Shown here piece by piece: positions 20,121 to 28,595 of a stretch of DNA of 64,000 nt (position 1 is the first letter of the stretch; each line of letters begins with the position of its first letter). Location of the stretch: positions 1 through 64,000 of the forward strand of contig CAIYLH010000079.1 in assembly GCA_903927005.1 (NCBI GenBank). The letters are read 5' to 3'. The notes under the pieces are model-generated. The model was not told where the DNA came from. It did no database searches and worked only from the letters and a program-made list of their open reading frames with translations. The DNA comes from an uncultured Pseudomonadota bacterium. GTDB lineage: Bacteria; Pseudomonadota; Gammaproteobacteria; Steroidobacterales; Steroidobacteraceae. A program made the translations under genes and the position numbers.

Positions 20121-21635
20121 TCAAGATGACGCGGCGCCATCGGCGAACCAGTGGGCCCGGGCAGCCATGATCAGCTTGCCCGCGCGCGCATCGTCCAGGT
20201 CGTCGATACCTTCCAGATCTTCAACCGACTGCTCCGCGAGTTCCTCGCGGGTACCAACTCCACGGGCGGTCAGAGCCGCAGCCACGGCCGCGTCCATGCC
20301 CTCGACCGTCATGAGGTCGTCGGACGGTGTGCCGTCAGCGCTCTCCTCAGTCGCGATCGCCTGGGTGAGCAGTACATCGCGAGCGCGATTGCGCAACTCA
20401 CGAACGATGTTGTCGTCGAACTCCTCGATCGCGAGCAGTTCGTTGGTCGGCACGTAGGCGATTTCCTCAATGGTCGAGAAACCTTCCTGCACGAGGATCG
20501 TGGCAACGTCCGCATCGACGTCCAGCGCGTTCATGAACATGTCGCGCAGCGTCTTGGTCTCCGACTCGCTCTTCTCGTCTGCCTGCTGCTCGCTCATGAT
20601 GTTGAGCTTCCAGCCGGTCAGCTCCGAGGCCAGGCGGATGTTCTGACCGCCGCGACCGATCGCCTGCGACAACTTCTCCTCCGCCACGGCGATATCCATG
20701 CTGTGCTGGTCTTCGTCGACGACGATGGAGGTGACTTCCGCTGGCTGCATCGCATTGATGACGAACTGCGCCGCGTTGTCCTCGAACGGAATGATGTCGA
20801 CCCGCTCGCCGGCGATCTCGTTCGAGACCGCCTGCACGCGGCTACCGCGCATGCCTACGCAGGCGCCGACCGGATCAATGCGGGGATCGTGGCTCTTGAC
20901 CGCAATCTTGGCGCGGATGCCCGGGTCGCGGGCAGCGGCGAGGATCTGGATCAGGCCCTGGCCCACTTCGGGCACTTCGAGCTTGAACAGCTCGATCAGA
21001 AATTCAGGCGCCGTGCGCGACAGGAAGATCTGCGGACCGCGCGGCTCCGAGCGGACTTCCTTCAGGTACGCTTTGATGCGGTCCTGCGTGCGGATCGGCT
21101 CACGGGGAATCAGGTTCTCTCTGGGCACGAACGCCTCGGCGTTCTGGCCCAGGTCGACGAATACGCCGTTGCGATCAACGCGCTTGACGATGCCGCTGAC
21201 CAGCGTACCGATGCGGTCCTGGTAGGCCTCAACGACCTGCGCACGCTCGGCCTCGCGCACCTTCTGCACGATGACCTGCTTGGCGGTCTGCGCGTCGATG
21301 CGCCCGAACGACTCGCCTTCGATCGGAACTTCAACGAAGCCGCCGATCTCCGCCGCCGGGTTCACGTCCAGCGCGTCCTCCAGACGCAGCTCACGCTCGA
21401 CGAACTCGAGCTCACGCGAATCGTCTGCGAAGACCTTCCAGCGCTGGAAAACCTCGTAGTCGCCCGTCTTGCGATTGATCGCGACCCGCACGTCCATGTC
21501 TTCGCCATGGCGCTTGCGGGTGGCCGACGCGAGAGCAGCTTCGAGGGCTTCGAAGATGATCTCCTTGTCGATGCTCTTCTCGTTGGCGACGCTTTCGACC
21601 GCGTCAACGATTTCCTTCAGCGTAGTCCTCGCCAT
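20121..21635 (-). CDS. nusA: transcription termination/antitermination protein NusA
   Basis: The 504-residue length and domain order are those of gammaproteobacterial NusA: N-terminal RNA polymerase-binding domain (1-125), S1 (about 135-200, GIVKRVDRNGVFVDLG), KH1 and KH2 (about 200-345, with GACVGMRGSRVQAVSNEI and AIGRGGQNIRLASELTGW) and two acidic C-terminal repeats (about 365-495). It controls pausing, termination and lambda N-type antitermination. It lies 6 bases after rimP. The two terminators upstream of rimP are plausible targets for NusA autoregulation. Confidence 0.96.
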   Translation of the reverse strand: MARTTLKEIVDAVESVANEKSIDKEIIFEALEAALASATRKRHGEDMDVRVAINRKTGDYEVFQRWKVFADDSRELEFVERELRLEDALDVNPAAEIGGFVEVPIEGESFGRIDAQTAKQVIVQKVREAERAQVVEAYQDRIGTLVSGIVKRVDRNGVFVDLGQNAEAFVPRENLIPREPIRTQDRIKAYLKEVRSEPRGPQIFLSRTAPEFLIELFKLEVPEVGQGLIQILAAARDPGIRAKIAVKSHDPRIDPVGACVGMRGSRVQAVSNEIAGERVDIIPFEDNAAQFVINAMQPAEVTSIVVDEDQHSMDIAVAEEKLSQAIGRGGQNIRLASELTGWKLNIMSEQQADEKSESETKTLRDMFMNALDVDADVATILVQEGFSTIEEIAYVPTNELLAIEEFDDNIVRELRNRARDVLLTQAIATEESADGTPSDDLMTVEGMDAAVAAALTARGVGTREELAEQSVEDLEGIDDLDDARAGKLIMAARAHWFADGAASS

Positions 21636-21641
21636 TTATCG

Positions 21642-22121
21642 TCACTCCCGCCGCGTGGCGTACTCAGGCACCAGCCGCGCCGTCTTGATCTCGTTAAGAC
21701 CCAATTCAACCATCTTGCCGTCGACTTCGAGCGTTACGCCCGTGTCGCCTACCGCCGAGAGCTGTCCTGTCCAGCGGCGACGACCGTCGCGCGGCAGCAA
21801 GCTCTCCACATGCACCCGGCTACCTACATAACGCACGAAATGCTCGTGCGTCCGCAGCGGCCGGTCAAATCCTGGCGAGGACACCTCCAGCGTGTACTCG
21901 ACCTTGATGGGGTCCGAAAGGTCCAGCGCCTCGCTTACCGCGCGGCTGACCGCCTCACAGTCCTCCACCGTCACCTGATTGGCGTCCGTCTCGCCACCGG
22001 GCCGGTCTATGTAGAGTCGCAGCAGGCCACCGCCGCGGTGAGCGTGATACTCGAGCTCGACGAGCTCCAGCCCCCGCGTCGTCACCTCCGGCTCCAGCAG
22101 CCTGATCAGCGCCTCGCGCAT
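21642..22121 (-). CDS. rimP: ribosome maturation factor RimP
   Basis: I choose ATG 22121 (159 residues) because GAGGTA precedes it at correct spacing; a GTG at 22148 would add nine residues without conservation. The protein shows LEPEVTTRGLELVELEYHAH, GLLRLYIDRPGGETDANQVT followed by VEDCEAVSRAVSEALD, and YTLEVSSPGFDRPLRTHEHF, the RimP alpha/beta domain, and ends in an SH3-like domain with a weak AR-rich tail. It is needed for 30S assembly. It is the first gene of the operon; its leader is described separately. Confidence 0.94.
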   Translation of the reverse strand: MREALIRLLEPEVTTRGLELVELEYHAHRGGGLLRLYIDRPGGETDANQVTVEDCEAVSRAVSEALDLSDPIKVEYTLEVSSPGFDRPLRTHEHFVRYVGSRVHVESLLPRDGRRRWTGQLSAVGDTGVTLEVDGKMVELGLNEIKTARLVPEYATRRE

Positions 22122-22177
22122 TACCTCATCCCGGCCCCCGTAGGCCACCTGAACGATCCAGACCCAAAAAATGGGCC

Positions 22178-22201
22178 AAAAAAATGGGCTCTCGGCCCAT
22201 T
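22178..22201 (-). terminator. intrinsic terminator in the rimP leader (proximal)
   Basis: On the minus strand AATGGGC (22201-22195) pairs with GCCCATT (22189-22183) around a 5-base loop, followed by seven Ts (22184-22178). It ends about 55 bases before the rimP ATG. A second copy of the GCCCATTTTTT string follows downstream at about 22175-22165, offering an alternative pairing partner. Confidence 0.75.
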
Positions 22202-22240
22202 CTCGCGGTCACGAACCGACCAGCGGCCCCGACCCAAACG

Positions 22241-22262
22241 AAAAAGCCCCCAGGGGGGCTTT
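22241..22262 (-). terminator. intrinsic terminator in the rimP leader (distal)
   Basis: On the minus strand GAAAGCCCC pairs with GGGGCTTTTTC (22262-22241), a GC-rich stem with a short loop followed by a five-T run. It sits about 40 bases upstream of the proximal terminator and about 50 bases downstream of the candidate promoter, so it lies inside the rimP leader rather than at the end of a visible upstream gene. Confidence 0.75.
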
Positions 22263-22312
22263 CATCCAAACCTCAGAACCGCTCCGCCAGAGCCGGCCCC
22301 TTTCAGCCGCGA

Positions 22313-22341
22313 AGTATACGTCAGACAGCTCCGCGGGGAAA
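22313..22341 (-). promoter_or_regulatory. candidate rimP-nusA-infB promoter
   Basis: On the minus strand TATACT (22318-22313) is a good -10 hexamer; TTTCCC (22341-22336) at 17-base spacing is a weak -35. Transcription from here would give a leader of roughly 185 bases containing both terminators before rimP. No tRNA gene, such as the metY of E. coli, is found between this site and rimP or upstream of it. Confidence 0.4.
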
Positions 22342-22657
22342 GTCTTCCTCCTGCCTGATTCTCAAACGCCGCCACGAGCGGCCGGCAAGCCGGCGCGTCG
22401 GACGTTGCCTACGGAGCTTCGGTCAGCCCTATATCAAAAAACCAACGAACTGCATAGTTCACCCCATCTCACTAGCAATCCACCTCATTTAGCGTCCGCG
22501 GCCGCCAATAGGACAATGCGTCGGTCGGGTTAACACCTCATCTCATCAGGGGGCATTCGCTAGTAACGGCCGTTTTCTTCCCTCGATGCACCGCTAGTCC
22601 GACCCTGAATTGCCTGCGTAATGCCACCGAAATGCCGGTGGCGAGAAGGATCCCAAG
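22342..22657. other. divergent control region between rimP and the multicopper oxidase gene
   Basis: These 316 bases must hold the promoter of the multicopper oxidase. I see no tRNA (no T-loop signature on either strand), no clear metal-responsive palindrome and no other gene. A short A-run (22436-22441) lies in an otherwise GC-rich stretch. Confidence 0.4.
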
Positions 22658-25270
22658 ATGTTCCTGTCTATGCTCAAAGCCGCAACCGGCAGTGTTGCGA
22701 CTGCAGTCGCGCTCAACCTGGCCTTTGCTCCCGCACTGGCCGCGCCGATCGATCCGGTTCAGGCGAATGTCGCCAAGTATGTGATTCCGCTGGTAATTCC
22801 GCCGCAGATGCCCAAGTCTGGCCCGACCGAGGCGTGCAGCCTGCCGTCGATCTGCCCGAGCACCGACTACAACATCGCCGTGCGCCAGTTCGCCCAGCAG
22901 ATCCTGCCCGGCGGCATCTGGAACGCCCTCAACGGGCGCACGGACGGCTTTGCCCCGACCACCGTCTGGGGCTACGGCGCAGCCTCCGACCCCATCCCGA
23001 ACGGCCTGACCCTCGGCGGCAAGCAGGTACAGCCCAGCGGCGTGGCGCCGGTGCCGGCGGCGCAGTCGTCGTTCAATTACCCCTCGTTCACGATCGAGCA
23101 GCAGGCCTCGACCGCTGCATCGATCCGCTGGATCAATGAACTGGTGACCATCGATCCGGTCACCGGCAAGCCGTACCTGATCGCCGACGCGCGCCGCACG
23201 GCACTACGCCACCTGCTACCGGTCGACCGGACCTTGCATTTCGCCAATCCCGAGCGCCTGCCCTGCCTCGATCCGGTGTCCGCCAAGGTCGTGACCGGCA
23301 GCACCGACTGCAGCCCCTACGCGAACCCGGCCGCACCGAATCCTCTGCTGGCGGCGGCCTATGACGGCCCGGTGCCGATGGTTGTCCACGTACATGGCTC
23401 AGAAGCCTCGCCCTACAGCGATGGCTACCCGGAATCCTGGTGGCTGCCGGCCGGCCGCAGCCCCAAGTCGAGCGCCCAGATCGCCTCAGCGTACGCAACG
23501 CGCGGCTCGCACTTCGACCAGGAGCCTTCGTTCCGCTCCAACTTGTATCCCGGCTCGGCGGTCTACAAGTACACCAACAAGCAACCGGCCACGACGCTCT
23601 GGTATCACGACCACACGCTCGGCATGACCGCCAACAACGTCTACGCCGGCCCTGCCGGGTTCTACCTGGTGCGCGGCAGCTACACCCGTGCCGACGGTGT
23701 CGTCGTGGCCGACAAGCCGAAGACCGGCACACTGCCTGGCGCTAGCAATGCGTTCGCCCGTCCGACCAGCCCAAAGATGACCTACCAGAACGCGGACGGT
23801 AAGCGCATCGCCGGCTGCGACCCGAACTTCGATGCCGTCTGCCGGGCCGCGATCCGCGAGATCCCGATCGCGATCCAGGATCGTGCGTTCAACGCCGACG
23901 GTTCCCTTTACTACCCTGCCACGCGCGCTTACTTCGACGGCTCGGTAGTGCCGTACCTGCCCTCGCCCAACTCGGACGTCGCGCCGATCCACAACCCGGA
24001 ATTCTTCGGCAACATGATCGTCGTCAACGGCACCGTCTGGCCGTCGCTTAACGTCGTGCCGCAGCGCTACCGCCTGCGCCTGCTGGCAGGTGCCGACTCA
24101 CGCACGTTCAACCTGTCGCTGTGGGCGATCCCGGCGGGCACGACGCTCGACCCGAACTCGCAGACCTACATCAACGACGTTCGCGCTGTGGCACGCGAAA
24201 TTCCGTTCTACCAGATCGGCGCCGAGCAGGGCTTCCTGCCCAAGGTCGTCAAGATCAAGAGCGGTGCTGCGGTCGCGCTGCCAGGTGACGGCACCGAACC
24301 TACCGCGAGCTGCGTGCCAGGCGCAAACCCGGGCGATGCGACCTGCATGCGCGGCCTGACGATGGTGCCTGCCGAGCGCGCCGACGTGATCGTCGACTTC
24401 ACCGGTCTTGCCGCCGGCACTACCGTGCAGATGATCAATGACAGTTCCGACGTGCCGTTCTATGGCTTCCCGGTCGACCCGTCGGATGCGGTCAACGCCG
24501 CCTCGACCGGTCAGATCATGCGCTTCGTCGTCACCGCTCCGACCGCGACGACACCCCGCGACACCAGCACAGCGCCCGCCTCGCTGGTCATGGCATCGGA
24601 GCCCGCCTACACCGCGGCGATCACCGCGACCAAGCGCATTTCGCTACTTGAGGAAGAGTCGAAGCAGATCTGCGTGCAGGTCGCAGGCGACGGCTCGCTG
24701 ACGGTGGCGCAGACGTTCACGCAGCCGCAGGCCGATCCGATGGCGGCCTGCGCAACGGCAAACGCGATTCCGTTCGGCCCGACCGAGACCTTCGTCGGCT
24801 CGATGGTGGGCGGTGCCGCGCAGATACGCCACTGGGCCGACCCGATCACCGTCGCGCCAGTGATCGGCGAAACGGACCAGTTCGAAATCTATAACTTCAC
24901 CGTCGATGCGCACCCGATGCACCTGCACGGCGCGCGCATGATCATCATCAACCGCGAACAGCTGACGCAGAACCCGGACGGCACGGTGTTCACACCCGTC
25001 GTGCCCAACGGCACGATCTCGCTGCCAGAGGCCAACGAGCGAGGCTACAAGGACGTCGTCAACTCACTGCCCGGCCAGGTCACCCGCGTGAAGGCCAAGT
25101 TCGAGACCTCGGGTCTCTACACCTGGCACTGTCACATCGTCGAGCATGAAGATAACGAGATGATGATCCCGATCTGCGCCCGTGCCGCATCCACCGACAA
25201 GGCCTGCAAGGCCACCCCGGGTGGCGTGGCCTGGCCGATCAGCAACAACGGCGCCGGCCTTAGCTACTGA
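22658..25270 (+). CDS. secreted multicopper oxidase (CotA/bilirubin-oxidase-like)
   Basis: The 870-residue protein starts at ATG 22658 behind GAGAAGGA and has a signal peptide to about residue 29. Copper motifs are complete: HVHG (His244, His246), WYHDH (His317, His319), HPMHLHG (752-758) and HCHIVEHEDNEMM (His824, Cys825, His826, His830 and a methionine axial ligand). These make the type 1 copper and the trinuclear centre that reduces O2 to water while oxidising metals, phenols or bilirubin-like compounds. It is longer than CotA (about 510), mainly through a long N-terminal stretch (30-240). The next gene, an FKBP, starts within its stop codon. Confidence 0.9.
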   Translation: MFLSMLKAATGSVATAVALNLAFAPALAAPIDPVQANVAKYVIPLVIPPQMPKSGPTEACSLPSICPSTDYNIAVRQFAQQILPGGIWNALNGRTDGFAPTTVWGYGAASDPIPNGLTLGGKQVQPSGVAPVPAAQSSFNYPSFTIEQQASTAASIRWINELVTIDPVTGKPYLIADARRTALRHLLPVDRTLHFANPERLPCLDPVSAKVVTGSTDCSPYANPAAPNPLLAAAYDGPVPMVVHVHGSEASPYSDGYPESWWLPAGRSPKSSAQIASAYATRGSHFDQEPSFRSNLYPGSAVYKYTNKQPATTLWYHDHTLGMTANNVYAGPAGFYLVRGSYTRADGVVVADKPKTGTLPGASNAFARPTSPKMTYQNADGKRIAGCDPNFDAVCRAAIREIPIAIQDRAFNADGSLYYPATRAYFDGSVVPYLPSPNSDVAPIHNPEFFGNMIVVNGTVWPSLNVVPQRYRLRLLAGADSRTFNLSLWAIPAGTTLDPNSQTYINDVRAVAREIPFYQIGAEQGFLPKVVKIKSGAAVALPGDGTEPTASCVPGANPGDATCMRGLTMVPAERADVIVDFTGLAAGTTVQMINDSSDVPFYGFPVDPSDAVNAASTGQIMRFVVTAPTATTPRDTSTAPASLVMASEPAYTAAITATKRISLLEEESKQICVQVAGDGSLTVAQTFTQPQADPMAACATANAIPFGPTETFVGSMVGGAAQIRHWADPITVAPVIGETDQFEIYNFTVDAHPMHLHGARMIIINREQLTQNPDGTVFTPVVPNGTISLPEANERGYKDVVNSLPGQVTRVKAKFETSGLYTWHCHIVEHEDNEMMIPICARAASTDKACKATPGGVAWPISNNGAGLSY

Positions 25271-26019
25271 TGAACGCTCTGCGCGTTGCGATCCTCACCA
25301 CGCTGCTGGCACTGGGTGCCGGTAGCGTGGCCGCCGCCAGCAGTAGCGCCTCGACACTTGAGCGCGAGCACGAAAGCTATGCGGTCGGCTACCAGATCGG
25401 CGGCGACTTCCGCGGCGAGGGCAACGCCCTTGACGCGGCGGCACTGCTCAAGGGATTTGAAGACGCCTCGGCCGGCAAGCCCAGCGCGATTCCTGCCGAC
25501 GAACTGCGGCGACTGCTGGTCACGCTCAAGGCGAGAATCGAGTCGGCCGACGCACCGGCTGCCGAGCCGACCGCAAGCGCGAGTCGCAGCGTACCGCCGG
25601 GAACCGCGAGCGCAGCACGCCGCCACGGGCACCGTCCGGCCGAGGACACGACCTACCTGACGGAGTTCGCCGCCAGGCCCGGCGTTGTGACCCTCCCCAA
25701 CGGGCTGGTATTCCAGGAACTGCAGGCCGGCAGCGGCGCCATACCAGGGACATCGGACAGCGTAAGGCTGCGCTATAGAGGCACGCTGGTGACCGGCGAG
25801 GAGTTTGGCTCGACCCGCAACGGCGACCAGTCCAGTCGCGTCTTCAAGGTCTCGGCCCTGATGCCCGGACTGCGCGCTGCCGTGCTGCAGATGAGCGTCG
25901 GCAGCCAGTGGCTGCTGGCAGTGCCGCCGACACTAGGCTTCGATTCCGGCAATCCTTTGTACCGCCGCACGACCCTGTTTGAGCTCGCGCTGGAAGCAAT
26001 CGAGCCCGTCGCCCGCTGA
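25270..26019 (+). CDS. exported FKBP-type peptidyl-prolyl isomerase
   Basis: The 249-residue protein has a signal peptide (1-22), a helical FKBP_N-like dimerisation region (SYAVGYQIGGDFRGEG) and a C-terminal FKBP domain. The latter includes LRYRGTLVTGEEFGSTRNGD, ALMPGLRAAVLQMSVGSQWL and an FELALEAIEP strand, so it is similar to FkpA/FklB/Mip. The ATG overlaps the oxidase stop (TGATG), so the two are coupled. A role in folding the large exported oxidase is likely from this arrangement but is inference. Some active-site aromatic residues appear substituted, so it may be more chaperone than isomerase. Confidence 0.85.
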   Translation: MNALRVAILTTLLALGAGSVAAASSSASTLEREHESYAVGYQIGGDFRGEGNALDAAALLKGFEDASAGKPSAIPADELRRLLVTLKARIESADAPAAEPTASASRSVPPGTASAARRHGHRPAEDTTYLTEFAARPGVVTLPNGLVFQELQAGSGAIPGTSDSVRLRYRGTLVTGEEFGSTRNGDQSSRVFKVSALMPGLRAAVLQMSVGSQWLLAVPPTLGFDSGNPLYRRTTLFELALEAIEPVAR

Positions 26020-26022
26020 GGC

Positions 26023-26559
26023 TCAGCGGCGAGAGGCCTTGCCGTGCGCCTCGCGCACGCGCTGCGCCACGACGCGCGCGGAGCGCGTCGTGGCGCTCTG
26101 CCCCTCCTCATGAACCGCATCGAGGCCCAGCGAGCCGCTGCCGGGCCCGCCGCCTAGCGTTACGATGGCCGCCGCGCCGTCACTAAGGCGCGTCAGGCTC
26201 GCCACGTTGTCGTCCACACCATCCAGCCGGTACTCGTTGGCAATCGCCTCTCCCACCGCGACCGGGTAGGTCTGATCACCACGCGAGAACATGTATCTAG
26301 GCCGGCCGTCCTCACCCGCTACCGCACCAACGAAGCCGAAAGGCGCCTGTGGGATCGCGCTCCGCTGCAGCGGCTCAACCATCGCCGCACCACCGGCAAC
26401 CGCCGCCGTAGCCAGCGGAGCGGCCACCGTGGGCACTGGAGCCTGCGGGGGCGCCGACGGAGTCCGGTACCAAATATAGGCCGCGAACGCGACGACGCCG
26501 ACGAGCGCTCCAGCCGCCGCCAACAGTCCCTGTCTGCGCGTTTCCGACACCCCATGCAT
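26023..26559 (-). CDS. single-pass membrane protein with GspC/PilP-like periplasmic domain
   Basis: The 178-residue protein has a short cytoplasmic start, one membrane helix (about 11-31), a Pro/Ala linker and a periplasmic domain. Its FGFVGAVAGEDGRPRYMFSR and QTYPVAVGEAIANEYRLDGV pattern recalls the homology region of type II secretion GspC and pilus PilP proteins, which read out a small beta-domain after a membrane anchor. The last 40 residues are variable. No secretion genes surround it, so the name describes a resemblance rather than a role. It converges on the FKBP gene with 3 bases between stops and has a GC hairpin within its 3' end. Confidence 0.45.
   Translation of the reverse strand: MHGVSETRRQGLLAAAGALVGVVAFAAYIWYRTPSAPPQAPVPTVAAPLATAAVAGGAAMVEPLQRSAIPQAPFGFVGAVAGEDGRPRYMFSRGDQTYPVAVGEAIANEYRLDGVDDNVASLTRLSDGAAAIVTLGGGPGSGSLGLDAVHEEGQSATTRSARVVAQRVREAHGKASRR
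26064..26096. terminator. 13-bp perfect hairpin inside a coding 3' end
   Basis: GCGCCACGACGCG (26064-26076) is exactly complementary to CGCGTCGTGGCGC (26084-26096) around a 7-base loop. It lies 45 bases beyond the stop of the plus-strand oxidase-FKBP operon and within the last codons of the convergent membrane protein gene. No U-tract follows on either side. It could stop or stabilise the plus-strand transcript. Confidence 0.45.
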
Positions 26560-26783
26560 TGGGAGGATTCCTCGGCGCCATCAGCGCCTAGCTGCATATA
26601 CAGCGACGATAGCAAGCAGCCCGCCCCGCTGTCTGCGTGACCTGCCGCAGCGCCTTCAGCCGGCCGCAATGAGGCTTTCCCCGGGGCCGCCTGAGCTCAA
26701 ACTGCGACATACCGCAATCTAGCCACGGGACATTAGGGGTCTATACTCCGCTGCGCCTGAGCAAGACCCCATACAGAGGCAAG
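26560..26783. other. divergent promoter region before the oxidoreductase module
   Basis: The 224-base gap separates the minus-strand membrane protein gene from the plus-strand oxidoreductase. A TATACT hexamer at 26742-26747 could be the -10 element of the latter, about 37 bases before the ATG, but the -35 is not recognisable. Confidence 0.35.
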
Positions 26784-28595
26784 ATGGAACCGACGGACAC
26801 GCGAGATCCGGACTACTACCACCGGGTTGTAGATTGCCAATGGGCCTGCCCTGCCCACACCGACGTCCCCGAATACATCCGGCTGATCGCCCAGGGACGA
26901 TTTGGCGACGCCTACCTCAACAACCGCGCCTCAAACGTCTTCCCCGGCATCCTCGGTCGCGTTTGCGACCGGCCGTGCGAGCCGGCCTGCCGCCGCGGCA
27001 GGGTCGAGGACCAACCCGTCGCGATCTGCCGCCTCAAACGCGTCGCTGCGGATCATCGCGAAGAGATTAAGGATCGGTTGCCGGCGCCGGCGGCCGTGCA
27101 CAACGGCAAGCGCGTCGTCTGCGTGGGTGCCGGCCCCGCCTCGCTGACCGTCGCGAACGACCTGCTGCCCTTGGGCTACGAAGTCACGATACTCGAGCAA
27201 TGGGGCCTGTCCGGCGGCCTGATGCGCTCCAACATCCCCGCCTTCCGACTACCCGCCGACGTGCTCGACGAGGAAATCGGCTACATCGTCGGCATGGGGG
27301 CGGAGCTGCGCCTCAACAGCCCCGTCACCAGCCTGCAGGCGCTGCTCAAAGACGGCGGCTACGACGCGGTGTTCGTCGGCTCCGGCGCGCCGAAGGCCAA
27401 GGACCTGCGGGTGCCTGGTCGCGACGATTCGGATCGAATCCACAGCGGCATCGACTGGCTGCAGTCGGTCGCCTTCGGCCACCGCAAGAACATCGGCGAG
27501 CGTGTCCTGATCATCGGCGTCGGCAATACCGCGATGGACTGCTGCCGCAGCTCGCTGCGCCTGGGCGCAAAGCAAGTCAAGGTCATGGCGCGCAAGTCGC
27601 GCTCCTTCTTCAAGGCGTCGGAGTGGGAACTGGAAGACGCCGAGAGCGAGGGCGTCGAGATTGTCGTCAACCACGCACCGCGCTCGTTCGTGATCGAAAA
27701 CGGCAAGCTGACAGGCATGAACTTCGACGTTCTGGAGTACGACCTTGAAGACGGCAAGATCGTCGCCGAACGCAAGATCGACTCGATCGTCATCCCCTGC
27801 GACGACGTGATTCTGGCCATTGGCCAGGAGAACGCGTTCCCCTGGATCGAGCGGGACGTTGGCATCGAATTCGATCGCTGGCAGGTTCCAAAGATCGACC
27901 CCAAGACGTTCCAGTCGAGTCGTGCGGAGGTGTTTTTCGGCGGCGACGCAGCGCTGGGCCCGAAGAACATCATCTGGGCGGTCGAGCACGGCCACCAGGC
28001 AGCGATCTCGATCCACCGCTTCTGCAACCAGCAGCCGGTCACTCAGCGCCCGACACACAGCGTGTCCCTCGCCAGCCGCAAGATGGGCATACACGAGTGG
28101 TCGTACAAGAACGACTACAACCCGGCTGAGCGGCGCCTCGTACCGCACGTCGGCCTCGCCGAACGTTTCAAGCAGATCAAGATCGAGGTCGAACTCGGCT
28201 TCGACGCGCAGCAGACCGCACTCGAGGTGCAGCGTTGCCTGAACTGCGACATCCAAACGGTGTTCGCCGCGCCGTTGTGCATCGAGTGCGATGCCTGCAT
28301 CGACATCTGCCCGGTCGACTGCCTGACCATGACCGCTAACGGCACCGAAGCGGAAATCAGCACGCGCACCAAGGCGCCGCGCCGAGACCCGGAGCGGCCA
28401 CTGTACGTATCGGCACCGCTCAAGCACACCGGCCGCGTCATGATCAAGGACGAGGACCTCTGCGTGCACTGCGGCTTATGCGCCGAACGCTGCCCGACCG
28501 CGGCCTGGGACATGCAGAAGTCCACGGTCCACATTCCCCACGCCAGCACTGATGAGACCCCATGCGCACAGCAAGCGACGCACAAGAGCGCCTGA
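26784..28595 (+). CDS. FAD/NAD(P)H oxidoreductase (GltD-like) with 2x[4Fe-4S] ferredoxin domain
   Basis: The 603-residue protein has an N-terminal cysteine helix region as in GltD (CQWAC, 18-22; CDRPCEPAC, 61-69), an FAD loop GAGPAS (115-120) and an NAD(P)-binding loop GVGNTA (245-250). Its C-terminal bacterial ferredoxin domain has CIECDACIDICP (from 499) and CVHCGLCAERCP (560-571). Proteins of this build carry electrons between NAD(P)H and iron-sulfur partners. It is followed, with a 34-base overlap, by KorA- and KorB-type subunits, so it most likely supplies or takes the electrons of that 2-oxoacid oxidoreductase in place of free ferredoxin. Glutamate synthase itself is unlikely because no GltB subunit is present. 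Confidence 0.85.
   Translation: MEPTDTRDPDYYHRVVDCQWACPAHTDVPEYIRLIAQGRFGDAYLNNRASNVFPGILGRVCDRPCEPACRRGRVEDQPVAICRLKRVAADHREEIKDRLPAPAAVHNGKRVVCVGAGPASLTVANDLLPLGYEVTILEQWGLSGGLMRSNIPAFRLPADVLDEEIGYIVGMGAELRLNSPVTSLQALLKDGGYDAVFVGSGAPKAKDLRVPGRDDSDRIHSGIDWLQSVAFGHRKNIGERVLIIGVGNTAMDCCRSSLRLGAKQVKVMARKSRSFFKASEWELEDAESEGVEIVVNHAPRSFVIENGKLTGMNFDVLEYDLEDGKIVAERKIDSIVIPCDDVILAIGQENAFPWIERDVGIEFDRWQVPKIDPKTFQSSRAEVFFGGDAALGPKNIIWAVEHGHQAAISIHRFCNQQPVTQRPTHSVSLASRKMGIHEWSYKNDYNPAERRLVPHVGLAERFKQIKIEVELGFDAQQTALEVQRCLNCDIQTVFAAPLCIECDACIDICPVDCLTMTANGTEAEISTRTKAPRRDPERPLYVSAPLKHTGRVMIKDEDLCVHCGLCAERCPTAAWDMQKSTVHIPHASTDETPCAQQATHKSA

Noticed and set aside
20151-22358. 735-codon plus-strand frame opposite nusA and rimP
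   Set aside because: The opposite strand encodes unmistakable NusA and RimP; the frame has no start signal or known domain.
22165-22620. A tRNA (such as metY) expected upstream of rimP
   Set aside because: Neither strand shows a T-loop/acceptor pattern; only terminators and a promoter candidate were found.
27249-28469. 406-codon minus-strand frame opposite the GltD-like gene
   Set aside because: Shadow of a gene with intact FAD, NAD(P) and ferredoxin motifs.
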